Counted from the stretch's first letter, positions 37,778 to 48,652 are shown. The stretch is DNA of 64,000 nt from Myxacorys chilensis ATA2-1-KO14 (GCA_019359275.1 JAHHHP010000004.1:62001-126000); one strand, 5' to 3'. Made by a program: numbers and translations. Notes: generated by a model not told the origin, from the sequence alone.

Positions 37778-37829
37778 ACCACCCGCCTAGACCTAAGGCA
37801 TGATGTAGCATCTTGCGCTTCTTCAGACT

Positions 37830-37853
37830 TTGTGAATCCTTCAGGATTCACAA
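37830..37853. terminator. Bidirectional hairpin between kinase and folE
   Basis: TTGTGAATCC (37830-37839) pairs perfectly with GGATTCACAA (37844-37853) around a TTCA loop. It lies between convergent genes ending at 37777 (+) and 37899 (-). There is no T-run on the plus side. Confidence 0.6.
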
Positions 37854-37898
37854 GGCGCGATCGCACACGATCTCACCCATTCGATCCTTAAGCCCCAA

Positions 37899-38588
37899 TT
37901 ACCAGAACGACGGCTGGTGACGAATCAAATTGAGATACTCCTCACGCGTCTTCTGATCATCTTGAAACACTCCAACCATTGCACTTGTCACTGTCCAAGA
38001 CCCTGGCTTTTGAACGCCACGCATCGTCATACAGGTGTGTGTCGCCTCCATCACCACTGCAACGCCCCGCGGCTCCAAAATTTCTTGAATTGCTTCTGCC
38101 ACTTGGCGCGTCAAACGTTCTTGCACCTGCAATCGACGGGAGTACATCTCCACAATCCGAGCCAGTTTGCTCAACCCGACGACTTTCTGATTTGGAATGT
38201 AGGCTACATGGGCTTTTCCCATAAACGGCAACATGTGATGCTCGCACAAGCTAAAGAAATTGATGTCGCGTACCAACACCATTTCGTTATGTCCCTCGTC
38301 AAAAATAGCACCATTCACGAGGTCATCCAACGACTGAGTATAGCCACTGGTCAAGAAGCGCATTGCTTCCGCTACACGCTTTGGCGTCTTTAAGAGACCT
38401 TCACGTTCTGGGTCTTCGCCCACACCAACTAACATGGTTCGCACAGCATCTTTCATATCCTCAAGATGCTCGTCGCTGGGAGGTGTGATTTTGACCTCTT
38501 GCCCGTTTTGAGTGTTGCGATCGGGTCTCGCTTCTAAATTTTTCTTAGGACTGGAAGCATCTGAACTATTTGGGGAAGTAATTGCCAT
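37899..38588 (-). CDS. folE: GTP cyclohydrolase I FolE
   Basis: A 229-residue protein from ATG 38588; an ATG at 38621 adds 11 residues that do not fit the family. It converts GTP to dihydroneopterin triphosphate, the first step of folate and pterin synthesis. The zinc ligands are in [20 protein letters not shown] (Cys and His) and [17 protein letters not shown] (Cys). The [13 protein letters not shown] and [18 protein letters not shown] motifs are typical. The first 40 residues are a low-complexity N-terminal extension as in other cyanobacterial FolE proteins. It is 159 bp from the SDR gene in the same direction. Confidence 0.96.
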   Translation of the reverse strand: MAITSPNSSDASSPKKNLEARPDRNTQNGQEVKITPPSDEHLEDMKDAVRTMLVGVGEDPEREGLLKTPKRVAEAMRFLTSGYTQSLDDLVNGAIFDEGHNEMVLVRDINFFSLCEHHMLPFMGKAHVAYIPNQKVVGLSKLARIVEMYSRRLQVQERLTRQVAEAIQEILEPRGVAVVMEATHTCMTMRGVQKPGSWTVTSAMVGVFQDDQKTREEYLNLIRHQPSFW

Positions 38589-38658
38589 AGTAGATCGAAG
38601 TGAATGTGTGCAAAAAGTCAAAACACGAACATAAAGTCAAACACGAACAGGACGCCCG

Positions 38659-39384
38659 CTAAAACGTACCTGCGTTGGGCATCAGGATTAACTCCTCTAC
38701 CACAGCGTGAGTGGGCAAAGTTGCGGCATGAAGGATCGATTGAGCCACGACGTCAGGTGTCAGCATTTGGCTGCGATCGAAGTCAGCTTGCACAGTGTCT
38801 GTATCCCAAATCGAAGTATTGACCGATCCAGGAGAAACCGTCACCACACGAATGCCGTTGGCGCGTTCTTCAGCCGCCAAAGTTTTAGACAGCGCCAGCA
38901 AGCCAAATTTACTCACACTGTATGCGCCCCAGTTGGGAAACGCTTGATGGGCAGCAATAGAGGCAACATTGATGATCGTGCTGCTCTGCTGCTGTCGTAG
39001 AACGGATAGACTGCCTTGGATGACCTGAAAAACGCTGGTGAGGTTTAGGTCAATCACGCGCTGCCAGTCTGCTAAAGACGTCTCCATCACGGTTCCGGTG
39101 TAGCCCATTCCAGCGTTATTCACGAGGATATCAATCGTGCCAACCTTCGATGTAATCGCTTCGATGCGCGATCGCACCTGATCCACCTCAGCTAAATCGA
39201 TCGCATCCGTGCGAACCTCGACGCCGAATTGACGAGCGGCATCTGCCACCGATTCCAACTTAGCCGCAGAACGGCTAACCAATGCTAAATGTATACCTGC
39301 TTTGGCAAAGGCAAGGGCAGTCGCCTCACCGATTCCACTGCTTGCCCCTGTAATCAGAGCGTAGTGTCCTTTGGAAGCAGTCAT
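38659..39384 (-). CDS. Short-chain dehydrogenase/reductase
   Basis: A 241-residue protein from ATG 39384, chosen because YALITGASSGIGEATALAFA is at the usual distance from the start; ATG 39429 would add a hydrophobic 15-residue extension. The Rossmann motif TGASSGIG, the NNAG motif (ILVNNAGMGYTG), the catalytic Ser (INVASIAA) and the YSVSK motif (AYSVSKFGLLALSK) are all present. It is a classical NAD(P)-dependent oxidoreductase; the substrate is unknown. Possibly co-transcribed with folE downstream, which starts 70 bp after its stop. Confidence 0.9.
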   Translation of the reverse strand: MTASKGHYALITGASSGIGEATALAFAKAGIHLALVSRSAAKLESVADAARQFGVEVRTDAIDLAEVDQVRSRIEAITSKVGTIDILVNNAGMGYTGTVMETSLADWQRVIDLNLTSVFQVIQGSLSVLRQQQSSTIINVASIAAHQAFPNWGAYSVSKFGLLALSKTLAAEERANGIRVVTVSPGSVNTSIWDTDTVQADFDRSQMLTPDVVAQSILHAATLPTHAVVEELILMPNAGTF

Positions 39385-39675
39385 GAAATACTCATCCGGA
39401 AAAAACAATGAGGTGAACCAATCAAACAAATGACCAAACAGTGAGATGAAACGCTGTGAGTGAATGGATTGTGCTACAAACTGAAACTCAAATCCAACTC
39501 ATCGATCTAACAACCAGTAACGTCAGTAGAACGAATCTCCTCTCTAGGTCTGACCCTCTAGATCTGAATTGACCTGATAAGCCAAAAGAGCTGCCTCAAC
39601 AGTAGCGACAGCAGAAAAATAAGAAACTGTTAACAATTGTTAATTATATCGCGAAGAAGTTCATTTCAGCGGCGC

Positions 39676-40671
39676 TCAACCTACATGCGTCATGCCAGCT
39701 TCAACGAAGACGCCAAAATTGCGGAACTTTCGATAGCGGAGGTCGCACCGTTGCTCCGGCGTGAGCTGATCTAGCTCAGATAAATGTCGCAGAATCGCTT
39801 TTTTTAAGGTTTCTGCAGTGGTCAACGGGTCAGAATGAGCGCCACCAACGGGTTCTGGCAAAATTTCATCTAAAATCCCTAAACTCATCAGATCCTGGGC
39901 CGTGATTTTCAGGGCTTCTGCAGCTTGCGGCGCTTTAGCAGCATCTCGCCACAGAATAGAGGCACATCCTTCCGGGCTGATGACGGTGTAAACCGAATGC
40001 TCAAACATCATCAAGCGATCGCCAACCCCAATTCCTAGCGCACCACCCGATCCCCCTTCACCAATCACCGTGCAGATAATCGGCACTTCTAAGCGAAACA
40101 TTTCGCGCAGATTATATGCGATCGCTTCTCCCTGTCCCTGTTGCTCGCCTTCTAATCCCGGAAAGGCTCCTGCCGTATCGATAAACGTGATGATCGGCAT
40201 TCCAAAACGGCTCGCGTGATCCATCAGCCGCATCGCCTTGCGGTAGCCGCTTGGAGACGCCATGCCAAAGTTCCGAAACACGTTGTCTTTCGTATCTCGT
40301 CCTTTTTGCTGCCCCAAAATCATTACCGGGCGTCCATCGATTTGCGCTACCCCGCCCACCATTGCCGCATCATCTCGCCCGCCGCGATCGCCGTGTAACT
40401 CCATCCAGTCGTCACTGATCGCCTGAACATAGTCCAACGTGCTAGGGCGGCGCGGATGGCGAGCAACCTGTAGCCGTTGCAAAGGCGTTAAGCTGCTAAA
40501 AATTTCCTGGCGAAGCTGCACCGCCCGATCCTCAAGCAAACGAATCTGATCAGAAACATCGACCTCGTTTTCTTCGGCAAGTTCCCGAATTTGGGCGATG
40601 CGAGTCTCTAGCTCTGCTAAGGGCTTTTCAAAATCAAGCAGGATGGGGCGACGATCAGAGGAATTAGCCAT
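39676..40671 (-). CDS. accA: Acetyl-CoA carboxylase carboxyltransferase alpha subunit
   Basis: A 331-residue protein, of usual length for AccA. The N-terminal coiled region ([20 protein letters not shown]) and the crotonase-fold carboxyltransferase core ([60 protein letters not shown]) are clear. With AccD it transfers the carboxyl group from biotin to acetyl-CoA, forming malonyl-CoA for fatty acid synthesis. accD is not next to it, as is common in cyanobacteria. Two 15-bp direct repeats lie 27-63 bp upstream of its start, in the likely promoter or leader. Confidence 0.97.
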   Translation of the reverse strand: MANSSDRRPILLDFEKPLAELETRIAQIRELAEENEVDVSDQIRLLEDRAVQLRQEIFSSLTPLQRLQVARHPRRPSTLDYVQAISDDWMELHGDRGGRDDAAMVGGVAQIDGRPVMILGQQKGRDTKDNVFRNFGMASPSGYRKAMRLMDHASRFGMPIITFIDTAGAFPGLEGEQQGQGEAIAYNLREMFRLEVPIICTVIGEGGSGGALGIGVGDRLMMFEHSVYTVISPEGCASILWRDAAKAPQAAEALKITAQDLMSLGILDEILPEPVGGAHSDPLTTAETLKKAILRHLSELDQLTPEQRCDLRYRKFRNFGVFVEAGMTHVG

Positions 40672-40981
40672 GCTGAGAAATGCTCTTCGTTAAGGAGACT
40701 AGATAGACAAATTAGGGAAACTAGATAGACAAATCTTTGGTCTAGATTACTGGGATTGGGGAGAGATCACAAGGGCATCTCCCTAGCGTAGCAATTATGA
40801 TTGTCGGGATATCTATACGGTTTAGCATTTTTTACTTTAGTTAAGCTGACGTAGGTTCACCTACGATCGCGCAACTTATCAAGCCAAGATTCTTCTTTGC
40901 AAAGCCCTGTCAATCGCGTCTCTCTTCAATCAAAGCAATTGACCTGTTACCTTAGAATCACCGCCCTACCATTTTTCATCC
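40672..40981. other. Divergent intergenic region of accA and an M48 protease gene, with direct repeats
   Basis: No gene in 310 bp. The element ACTAGATAGACAAAT occurs twice in direct orientation, at 40698-40712 and 40720-40734, 22 bp apart (about two turns of the helix). This could be a binding site for a regulator of accA, but no known consensus is recognised. Confidence 0.6.
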
Positions 40982-41941
40982 ATGCCCTCCTATCCCGGAA
41001 TTTCTAGCGCTGCCTTTCGTCACCCGTTAGATTACCAAGCCGAACAAGCCCTCCGCAGCGTCCCCGGCTTTGATCTTGTCGCGCGAAAGTTTATCGAGTT
41101 TGTCTATGAGCGTCCGCGCCTAGTGTATTTGACGGGAAACAGCATTCAAGTCGGCGTCCGCCAATATTCAAGCGTTTATCAAATCTTTCGCGAATGCTTG
41201 CAGTCGCTCGACATCGCCTCAGAGCCTGCTCTCTTCGTGTCTCAAGCGCCGCTTGTCAACGCCTATGCTCTAGGGCAAGAGCGCCCCTGCGTTGTGCTAA
41301 ACACCGCACTATTGGACTTATTGAGCGAAGTAGAACTAAAATCTGTGATTGCTCACGAACTCGGGCACCTCAAATGTGGTCATACTACGCTGACTCAGAT
41401 GGCAACGTGGGTCAACATGGCGATCGCAGGCTTAGCTGACCTGACCTTTGGACTGAGTAATTTGATTAGCACCGGATTGCTGCTCTCGTTCTATGAATGG
41501 CTCCGCAAAGCTGAACTATCTGCTGATCGGGCAGCGCTATTGGTGATGGATGACCTTAATCCCGTGATGCACAGCATGATGCGTTTGGCAGGCGGAAGCC
41601 ATAAATATGCTCATGAATTAAGTGTCGAAGAATTTGCAAAGCAGAGCGATCGCTACCAAAATCTCGACCAAGACAATCTCAATCAGGTCTATAAATTCTT
41701 CCTTTATAACGACGTGTCGAGCGGCATCTTCCTGACTCATCCTTTCACCGTCGAGCGCGTCCGCTACCTGCAAGAGTGGTCTACTTCATCTGACTTTCAA
41801 CACATTCGCCAAGGCAATTACAGTCGAGCCGGATCAGAAGGCGCAGTCAACGTAGACGCTCAGCCTGAAGATGCCGACCATCTCCGACAGCAGATTGAAG
41901 CCTTGCAGCAAGAGATCGAGCGACTCAAACGCTCTGAGTAA
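40982..41941 (+). CDS. M48-family metallopeptidase
   Basis: A 319-residue protein with the zinc motif VIAHELGHLKCGHT (HExxH) and a downstream Glu ligand in KAELSADRAALLVMDD. The first third (VPGFDLVARKFIEFVYER and ALGQERPCVVLNTALLDLLS) matches M48 proteins of the Ste24/HtpX-like group. Hydrophobic stretches around residues 140-175 (VNMAIAGLADLTFGLSNLIS) could be membrane-embedded or membrane-associated. A C-terminal coiled coil (DADHLRQQIEALQQEIERLK) is an addition to the family core. It likely takes part in protein quality control. It is divergent from accA and convergent with the kinase. Confidence 0.85.
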   Translation: MPSYPGISSAAFRHPLDYQAEQALRSVPGFDLVARKFIEFVYERPRLVYLTGNSIQVGVRQYSSVYQIFRECLQSLDIASEPALFVSQAPLVNAYALGQERPCVVLNTALLDLLSEVELKSVIAHELGHLKCGHTTLTQMATWVNMAIAGLADLTFGLSNLISTGLLLSFYEWLRKAELSADRAALLVMDDLNPVMHSMMRLAGGSHKYAHELSVEEFAKQSDRYQNLDQDNLNQVYKFFLYNDVSSGIFLTHPFTVERVRYLQEWSTSSDFQHIRQGNYSRAGSEGAVNVDAQPEDADHLRQQIEALQQEIERLKRSE

Positions 41942-41953
41942 GCTCTACAGAAA

Positions 41954-43570
41954 CTACCAATTTCCGCGCTTTCCACTCGGACGAACCGTTAACCAGTTCG
42001 TTCGAGCTAATGCCAGTTGTTCTTCACTCAGTTTCGCTCCAGTCAAATTTGCCCCACACAAATTTGTGCCGCGAAGATTGGCATTTAGCAAATAAGCGTG
42101 ACTCAAATCTGCTCCGCGCAAATCTGCCCCTTCTAGATCGGCATTGCTTAGATATGCTCGTACCAAGTTTGCATCTCGAAGATTGGCATGCTTAAGACTC
42201 GATCGCCCAAAATCGGCATTAGACAAATTCGCACCTTGGAGATTGATTTGGCGGAGATTAGATTGATGGAACACTGCGCCCGACAAATCGGCTTTAGGCA
42301 ACTTTAGCATCGCTAGATCATGTGCTGCAAAGTCCCGCTTGCCTTTAGCGTAATAGCTTTGCAGCCCTTGAGCATCTAGCTTTTGCCCAAACGCAACCGA
42401 TCGCTGCCCCGTCAGGTCGGTTTGTCCACTTGTACCTTTGGTTCGCAGCGTCGTCGTGGTTGGCTTCGCGGCAATTACGCGACTGCGTGCCAAACCGGGC
42501 TGTAAACTTGTGGCATCAGAGCGCTGTTGCTGCCTTGCCCGAATCGCCATTGCTGCACGAGCGGCTGGAGATGAAGAATCTTGAGAATCGTACCCCCGAT
42601 CTTTAGCATCGCCTTTAGCACCGTCTGTCCTTGCAGCTATGCTGTTCATGCTGCCAGCGAGACTGTCGAGATAGGGTTCTAAATCTAGCGCTCGAAGAAT
42701 TTCACTAGACGATTGATAGCGGTGGCGCACAGAGACTTCCAGCATTTTCTTCAGAACGCTGGCGAAGTGGTCGCTAATGTGGACATGCTTTTCCCACAGC
42801 AGTTCACCCGTTGCCGGATCGTAATCGAGATCTTTTGGAGATTTGCCAGTAAGCAGATAGATGCACGTTACTCCCAACGCATAAATATCACTGGCGTAGA
42901 CCGGACGCATTGCCATTTGCTCGGGTGGCGCGAATCCTGGCGTTCCGATCGCATAAGCAGTCAGGGCGGTTTGCTCGGTGACACTGTTAGCAACCGCGCT
43001 GACTTGATTTTTAACGGCTCCAAAATCAATCAGCACCAATTTGCAGTCGTGCGATCGCCGAATCATATTCGCAGGTTTAATGTCCCGGTGAATCACTTGA
43101 TTGCTGTGAATATATTGCAGCACAGGCAGCAGTTCGCTTAAGAATTGCTTGGCGCTAGCTTCGCTGAGCGGACCCGATCGCTTGATTTCTTGCTGAAGCG
43201 TTGAGCCGCTGACATATTCTTGAATTAGATAAAATTCTTGATTGGCCTCAAAATAATCCAACAATCGTGGCACTTGGGGGTGGTTGCCGATCCTGCCCAA
43301 CGTCTGTGCCTCCCGCTGAAACAGTTCTCGCGCCATCTGCATCACATGCGGAGCCGTGGCGGTCGGACGCAATTGTTTGATCACACAGTTGGGCTGACCA
43401 GGCAGCAACTCATCGCGGGATAAAAAGGTCGCCCCAAACCCTCCTTGACCCAACGCCTGAAGAACTCGATAGCGATCGCGCAACAAGAGCTTAGAGCCGC
43501 ACGCCTGACACAGTTCCGTGTTGGCTAAATTTTCGGGATGAGGACAAACCGGATTCAAGCAGTAGCTCAT
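41954..43570 (-). CDS. Ser/Thr protein kinase with pentapeptide repeats (SpkB-like)
   Basis: A 538-residue protein. The start has a cysteine motif (CLNPVCPHPENLANTELCQACGS), as in SpkB-type kinases that may be redox-sensitive. The kinase domain (about 35-300) has LGQGGFGATFLSRD, CVIKQLRP (Lys), VIHRDIKPANMIRR and VLIDFGAVKN with APPEQ in the activation segment. A Ser/Thr/Ala-rich linker follows. The C-terminal 90 residues are pentapeptide repeats of the A(D/N)LxX type (ANLSNADFGRSSLKHANLRD), forming a right-handed beta-helix that may recruit targets. It likely phosphorylates proteins on Ser/Thr in the cytoplasm. Confidence 0.92.
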   Translation of the reverse strand: MSYCLNPVCPHPENLANTELCQACGSKLLLRDRYRVLQALGQGGFGATFLSRDELLPGQPNCVIKQLRPTATAPHVMQMARELFQREAQTLGRIGNHPQVPRLLDYFEANQEFYLIQEYVSGSTLQQEIKRSGPLSEASAKQFLSELLPVLQYIHSNQVIHRDIKPANMIRRSHDCKLVLIDFGAVKNQVSAVANSVTEQTALTAYAIGTPGFAPPEQMAMRPVYASDIYALGVTCIYLLTGKSPKDLDYDPATGELLWEKHVHISDHFASVLKKMLEVSVRHRYQSSSEILRALDLEPYLDSLAGSMNSIAARTDGAKGDAKDRGYDSQDSSSPAARAAMAIRARQQQRSDATSLQPGLARSRVIAAKPTTTTLRTKGTSGQTDLTGQRSVAFGQKLDAQGLQSYYAKGKRDFAAHDLAMLKLPKADLSGAVFHQSNLRQINLQGANLSNADFGRSSLKHANLRDANLVRAYLSNADLEGADLRGADLSHAYLLNANLRGTNLCGANLTGAKLSEEQLALARTNWLTVRPSGKRGNW

Positions 43571-43984
43571 TCAGCATCACCCGCTTCGATCGAAATGTGG
43601 ACAAATGTGCCCCCTACCGTTGGAGTGGCATGGGCAAGTCGTGAGGCTAGAGATAGGAAATTTTGGCAAGACATTGAAGCTGTACATTTAAGCCAGCGTC
43701 TGTCTCACGTCCCGATAGACGACCTAAAATTGACCCTCCCTGAGCCTCCCAGTTGAGAGTACCCAGAGAGAAAGCCGAAAAAAACAATCTAGAGGGCATC
43801 CCCTATTTCTAATTAGTTGCCGAAATATTTATGAGGACGATTGATTCAGCGATCCTTCGGAGTTTGGCGGAGCCAAGCGTAAGTGTTCATCTCACTACTT
43901 TCTATCTTCCAAATGATCAGTTAAGAATTGTCAATACGAATTAGGTAGAATGATTCAGATTGGCGTCGCTTAGGATTGGGCTGA
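43571..43984. other. Divergent intergenic region of the kinase and pheT
   Basis: No supported gene in 414 bp. A 31-bp element at 43849-43879 (starts GCGATCCTTCGGAGTTTG) is 26/31 identical to 61370-61400. It has a short stem TTTGGC-GGA-GCCAAG. Confidence 0.55.
43849..43879 (+). repeat. Dispersed GCGATCCTTCGGAG-type repeat, copy 1
   Basis: Shares 26 of 31 bases with the copy at 61370-61400, including the first 14 bases GCGATCCTTCGGAG and the run GAGCCAA. Located between genes, like the other copy. Confidence 0.7.
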
Positions 43985-46426
43985 ATGCGGATTTCTCTGA
44001 ACTGGTTGCAAGAGCTTGTCGATATATCCCTGTCACCGGAAGCCTTAGCCGACATGTTGACGATGGCAGGGTTTGAGGTCGAAGAGATTGAGGATCGGCG
44101 GACGTGGGCAGATGGCGTCGTTGTCGGAAAAGTGTTAGACCGTCAACAGCACCCAAATGCTGATCGTCTGAGTGTGTGTCAGGTGGATATTGGCGGCGAA
44201 ACTCCGTCTCAAATTGTCTGCGGCGCGGCAAACGTTCGAGCTGATATTTATGTTGCTGTGGCGACGTTAGGAACGTACTTGCCCAAAGTAGATCTAAAAA
44301 TTAAGTCTGCCAAACTGAGAGGCGTACCGTCTGAAGGCATGATCTGTTCGCTCTCAGAGGTGGGGTTAACAAAAGAATCGGACGGCATTCACATTTTCGA
44401 TCCGGCTACAGTCGGGTCAGTCAAACCTGGAAGTGACGCCCGATCGCTGCTAGGACTTGATGATGTAGTTCTCGACCTCACCTCTACCGCCAATCGAGCC
44501 GATGCCCTGAGCATGGTTGGCATTGCGCGGGAGATCGTCGCTCTGACTGGTAGCCTCCTACGGCTGCCGGACGCTCCCCTTGTTAAACCTACCAAGAGCA
44601 GTTCGTTAGCACTCAAAATTTCTGAACCGCAAGCTTGCCCAGCCTATATTGGAACAGTCATTGAAGGATTGACCGTTGCGCCGTCTCCTGCTTGGCTACA
44701 GCAGCGATTGCAGTCTGCTGGGGTTCGCTCAATTAACAACGTGGTGGATGTTACCAACTACATCATGTTGGAATGGGGACAACCACTGCATGCGTTTGAT
44801 CGCGATCGCTTAGTCACCGTAGCAGGGAGTGAACCGTTGACGATGGGCGTCCGGTTTGCGCGGTCAGGAGAAGTGGTGAAAACTTTGGATGGCAACGATC
44901 GCAAACTGCTAGAGCAAGCGCTTCTCATTACAGCTAACGATCGACCGACGATGCTAGCAGGCATTATGGGCGGCGAGGAAACCGAAGTGTATGACGGAAC
45001 GCAGAACGTAGTGCTGGAATCAGCCATTTTTGATTCGGCGGCGATTCGGCGTTCGGCTCGCGCTCAGGGCTTGCGAACAGAAGCCTCTGCCCGCTATGAG
45101 CGAGGCATTAACTTAGCTGAACTCGAAACAGCATGTCGTCGGGCGGTGAAACTTATCACTGACTTGGCGGGAGGACAAGTTGTTGCCCAAGAAATGGTAG
45201 ATACCCGTCCGAGTGGGGGAGCCTTAACACGATCGATTGAGTTGCGCTTAGAGCGAGTCAATCAAGTTTTAGGCATGGTCGAAGTAGAAGACGATTTGGC
45301 CGAACTTCAATCGACCGATGTTGAACGGACGCTGAGCGCTTTAGGCTGTCAACTGGAGATCAGCGCTCCCGGAACCTGGACAGTCACCGTTCCGCCCTAC
45401 CGCTACCGCGATTTAGAACGGGAAATTGATCTAATCGAAGAAGTGGCGCGGTTGTACGGGTACAACAACTTCTACGATAGTTTGCCAACGAAAACGGAGG
45501 CGGGATATCTCTCGATCGAGCAGTACGTGACGCGGCATCTGCGGGAAGCGTTTCGAGGAGCAGGATTGACCGAGTTGATTCACTATTCACTCGGCAAACC
45601 GAGTAGCGATCGCCAAATTATTCTGGCAAATCCTCTATTTACCGAATATTCTGCACTGCGAACAGATTTAATTGACGGCTTGATCGATGCCTTTCAATAC
45701 AATCAGGAACAAGGCAACGGCGCACTCAACGGCTTTGAGTTTGGGCATGTGTTCTGGAACGAAGAAGAAGGGCTGACCGAATCGGAGTATTTAGGGGGCA
45801 TTTTGGGCGGCGATCCGAGCCAAGGCAAATGGATTCGCGGTGGTAAAGAGCAATCCCTCACTTGGTTTGAGGCGAAAGGCTTGCTCGACGGCGTGTTTGA
45901 GCGAGTCGGATTGCCAGTCGAGTATCAGCCCGATCGTCGAGATGAGCGATTGCATCCAGGACGGACGGCATCACTTTGGGTAAGGGGCGATCGCTTGGGC
46001 ACATTTGGACAACTCCATCCGCAACTCCGTCAAGAACGCGGTCTGCCCGATGAAGTGTATCTCTTTCAACTCGATCTGGGAATTGCGATTCGGCATCTAG
46101 AAACGGATGAAGCCCTCGTGCCCGTGTTTAAGCCTTACTCGACATATCCGGCATCCGATCGCGATATTGCCTTCTACGTTTCGACCAAAGTTGCGGTTGC
46201 AGACCTCCAACGCACGATTGTAAAAGCGGGCGGCACGTTGTTAGAGTCTGTGGAGTTGTTTGACCAATATCGAGGCGACCGAGTGCCAGAGGGTCAGCGT
46301 AGTTTAGCGTTTCGGTTGGTGTATCGGGCCAGCGATCGCACGCTGACCGATGAGGATGTTGATCCGGTTCACCAAAAAGTCCGGGATGCGTTGGCGGAGA
46401 AGTTCCAAGTCGAACTTAGAAGCTGA
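43985..46426 (+). CDS. pheT: Phenylalanine--tRNA ligase beta subunit
   Basis: An 813-residue protein of normal length. It starts [20 protein letters not shown], followed by the EMAP-like tRNA-binding domain ([20 protein letters not shown]). Then come B3/B4 ([20 protein letters not shown]), a B5 region, the catalytic-like core and a C-terminal FDX-ACB anticodon-binding domain ([20 protein letters not shown]). With PheS it charges tRNA-Phe. pheS is not adjacent. No odd residues noted. Confidence 0.97.
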   Translation: MRISLNWLQELVDISLSPEALADMLTMAGFEVEEIEDRRTWADGVVVGKVLDRQQHPNADRLSVCQVDIGGETPSQIVCGAANVRADIYVAVATLGTYLPKVDLKIKSAKLRGVPSEGMICSLSEVGLTKESDGIHIFDPATVGSVKPGSDARSLLGLDDVVLDLTSTANRADALSMVGIAREIVALTGSLLRLPDAPLVKPTKSSSLALKISEPQACPAYIGTVIEGLTVAPSPAWLQQRLQSAGVRSINNVVDVTNYIMLEWGQPLHAFDRDRLVTVAGSEPLTMGVRFARSGEVVKTLDGNDRKLLEQALLITANDRPTMLAGIMGGEETEVYDGTQNVVLESAIFDSAAIRRSARAQGLRTEASARYERGINLAELETACRRAVKLITDLAGGQVVAQEMVDTRPSGGALTRSIELRLERVNQVLGMVEVEDDLAELQSTDVERTLSALGCQLEISAPGTWTVTVPPYRYRDLEREIDLIEEVARLYGYNNFYDSLPTKTEAGYLSIEQYVTRHLREAFRGAGLTELIHYSLGKPSSDRQIILANPLFTEYSALRTDLIDGLIDAFQYNQEQGNGALNGFEFGHVFWNEEEGLTESEYLGGILGGDPSQGKWIRGGKEQSLTWFEAKGLLDGVFERVGLPVEYQPDRRDERLHPGRTASLWVRGDRLGTFGQLHPQLRQERGLPDEVYLFQLDLGIAIRHLETDEALVPVFKPYSTYPASDRDIAFYVSTKVAVADLQRTIVKAGGTLLESVELFDQYRGDRVPEGQRSLAFRLVYRASDRTLTDEDVDPVHQKVRDALAEKFQVELRS

Positions 46427-46455
46427 AGATTGAGGGCTGATTGCACGTCTTTAAA

Positions 46456-47193
46456 TCACGATCGCTTGAGTTGTCCAAACAGCTCTTTGACGTGCTCCCA
46501 GGCATTCGTTGCTGCGATCGCGCTATAGCTATCACGCTGATCGCAAAAGAATCCGTGTCCCGCAGGATATCGAAAGAGTTGGTGACGAATGCCATGAGCT
46601 TGCAGAGCAGCCTCGATTTGATCGATCTGTTCGGTTGGAATGAGCGGATCTTGAGTACCAAAAAATCCGTAAACAGTTCCTTCGATGTCAGGAGTCCGAG
46701 CAATTGTTGGTACTCCTCCTCCTGGCGTCATTACAGAAATGCCAGCCCCATAAAAACAAGCTGTCACCTTCACATCCGGCAAGGTGGCGGCTAGATAAGC
46801 AACGTGTCCACCGAAACAAAACCCGATCACCCCGATCGCATCTTGCTGAACCGAGGGTAAGGCTCGGAGATGGGAGATCGCGCTTTGGACATCGCTCAAT
46901 AACTGCTCTGCTGTCGTCTGGTCTTTGTGAGAGCGACCAAGCTTTAGCTCTTCATCGCTATAGCCGACCTCAAATCTGGGAGCGGTGCGCTGATAGATCG
47001 CAGGCGCGATCGCGACATACCCTTCTCTTGCGATGCGCTCCGTGACCTCTCGGATATGAGCATTGACGCCAAACACTTCTTGAATCACGACGATCGCAGG
47101 GTAATGTCCTGCCTCAGTCGGTTCTGCGAGATAGGCATCGATTTGCAGGGAACCGTTAGAAATTTTGGTATGAGTCGAGCGAATTTCAATCAT
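46456..47193 (-). CDS. Dienelactone hydrolase family protein
   Basis: A 245-residue protein with the alpha/beta hydrolase fold. The nucleophile elbow IGVIGFCFGGHVAYL has Cys in GFCFGG, the defining feature of dienelactone hydrolases. The conserved VVIQEVFGVNAHIRE with Glu, the YFG-like YGAGIS strand and the C-terminal HGFFCDQRDSYS (His) are present. Such enzymes hydrolyse small lactones or esters in the cytoplasm; the natural substrate here is unknown. It is convergent with pheT, 29 bp apart. Confidence 0.9.
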   Translation of the reverse strand: MIEIRSTHTKISNGSLQIDAYLAEPTEAGHYPAIVVIQEVFGVNAHIREVTERIAREGYVAIAPAIYQRTAPRFEVGYSDEELKLGRSHKDQTTAEQLLSDVQSAISHLRALPSVQQDAIGVIGFCFGGHVAYLAATLPDVKVTACFYGAGISVMTPGGGVPTIARTPDIEGTVYGFFGTQDPLIPTEQIDQIEAALQAHGIRHQLFRYPAGHGFFCDQRDSYSAIAATNAWEHVKELFGQLKRS

Positions 47194-47644
47194 TGTGCCT
47201 TGAACCGAGCGTAAATTAAATGGTGCTGACGCAAGATTAGCTTCACGAGAGTAGCGAGCGTCAGCTTAGAAGCTTGCCATACTCTGAGGATGAGTAAACT
47301 GAGATAAGTAAACAAAACTTTTTGTTTCTAAAAAACTCTATGAACTTGAAAATTTCTTCTCCGTACTTTAACGCTGAAGGTAACCGTAAATCACCGTATA
47401 GAAATGCCTCGGATTTATAGTAATATCTCTCGAAACACCTAATCCTGTCTAACTTGTAGAGAACATTTCATACGTTTGACTAAAGTCAGAAAAAATACCG
47501 ACTAGAGGTGGTAAAGCGGGTCAGAGAACAGAGAAAACACTTAACTTCACAATCAGTCTGTCACCTAAGATGGTAGGAGTATTAAGCGAATTCCAACGTT
47601 GGAGTTCCTTGATAGATTAGGTGAGCAAGTCTTGAGGCGCTGGC
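47194..47644. other. Divergent intergenic region of dienelactone hydrolase and plmA
   Basis: No gene in 451 bp. AT-rich, with no clear RNA signature. It probably holds both promoters and the plmA leader. Confidence 0.5.
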
Positions 47645-48631
47645 ATGGTGCAATTTCAAATTCAGCCAGATAGCGATATCCCGGCATCCAATCAACTTTA
47701 CAATCAGATTTTGTTTGCGATCGCCTCGCGGCAGTTTCCGCCTGGGCATCGCTTACCGAGTACCCGTCAACTTGCGATGCAAACCGGACTGCACCGCAAC
47801 ACAATTAGTAAGGTTTACCGGCAGCTAGAAGATGCTGGCGTCGTTGATGCCCATGCCGGATCAGGAATTTACGTTCGAGATCAAGGACATGATGCCGCGA
47901 TTCACATCAAATCTCCCTTACTTGACCAATATCCCTTAGCTCACAAAATTATTCAAAATAGCCTTGATGATTTGTTGAAGCAGGGCTGTTCTCTCGGTCA
48001 AGCACGGGAACTGTTTCTAGCAGAAATTGATTGGCGATTGCGCTGTAGCGCTCAAGTGTTGGTCACAGCTCCGATGCACGACATTGGTAATGGTGAAGTG
48101 CTACTGCGCGAACTAGAACGGGCGCTCAATATTCCGATGCAGCTTGTGCCAATGGAAGAACTGAGTCAAATTCTTGATCAGACTCGTTCTAGCACCGTTG
48201 TGACGAGCCGCTACTTTATTGCTCAGGCAGAAGCGATCGCAACGCCAAGAGCTGCTCGTGTCATTCCGATCGATATTTATGATTTTGAAAAAGAAATCAA
48301 AATTGTCAAGGCAATGCAGAAAGGAACCTGCCTTGGTATTGTGAGCCTCAGTTCCGGCACGGTCGGCGTTGCGGAGGTAATCATCCATAGTTTGCGGGGT
48401 GATGACTTACTAGTCATGACGGCTCAAGTCAACGACAAATATAAGCTCAATGCGATCGTTCGTAGCGCCCAAACCATCTTTAGTTTTGATGAGATGAGTT
48501 GTGCGATGGTCAAGGCTACGGTGTCAGCAGCACGAGAAGACATTATTCGCCCACCTCAAGTGATCTGTTGTGAAAACTTTGTAGTCAGCAAATCGGTGAG
48601 TCTGCTTAAACGAGAACTTGGACTAGAGTAG
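47645..48631 (+). CDS. plmA: PlmA-like GntR-family regulator
   Basis: A 328-residue protein. The N-terminal GntR winged helix is clear: QLYNQILFAIASRQFPPGHR, LPSTRQLAMQTGLHRNTISK, VYRQLEDAGVVDAHAGSGIY. The C-terminal domain, beginning near residue 100, is the long region seen in cyanobacterial PlmA. PlmA is known in Anabaena for plasmid maintenance and, in other cyanobacteria, to bind the PII-PipX complex, linking nitrogen status to gene control. Assignment to PlmA is by overall likeness, not by tested function. Start ATG 47645 has GAGG nearby (47635-47638). Confidence 0.83.
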   Translation: MVQFQIQPDSDIPASNQLYNQILFAIASRQFPPGHRLPSTRQLAMQTGLHRNTISKVYRQLEDAGVVDAHAGSGIYVRDQGHDAAIHIKSPLLDQYPLAHKIIQNSLDDLLKQGCSLGQARELFLAEIDWRLRCSAQVLVTAPMHDIGNGEVLLRELERALNIPMQLVPMEELSQILDQTRSSTVVTSRYFIAQAEAIATPRAARVIPIDIYDFEKEIKIVKAMQKGTCLGIVSLSSGTVGVAEVIIHSLRGDDLLVMTAQVNDKYKLNAIVRSAQTIFSFDEMSCAMVKATVSAAREDIIRPPQVICCENFVVSKSVSLLKRELGLE

Positions 48632-48652
48632 CGCTACCCTGCTGATGGGCGC

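Noticed and set aside
43538-43756. 72-residue plus-strand frame overlapping the kinase start
   Set aside because: No ribosome binding site, no recognisable family, and it lies partly over the kinase coding region.
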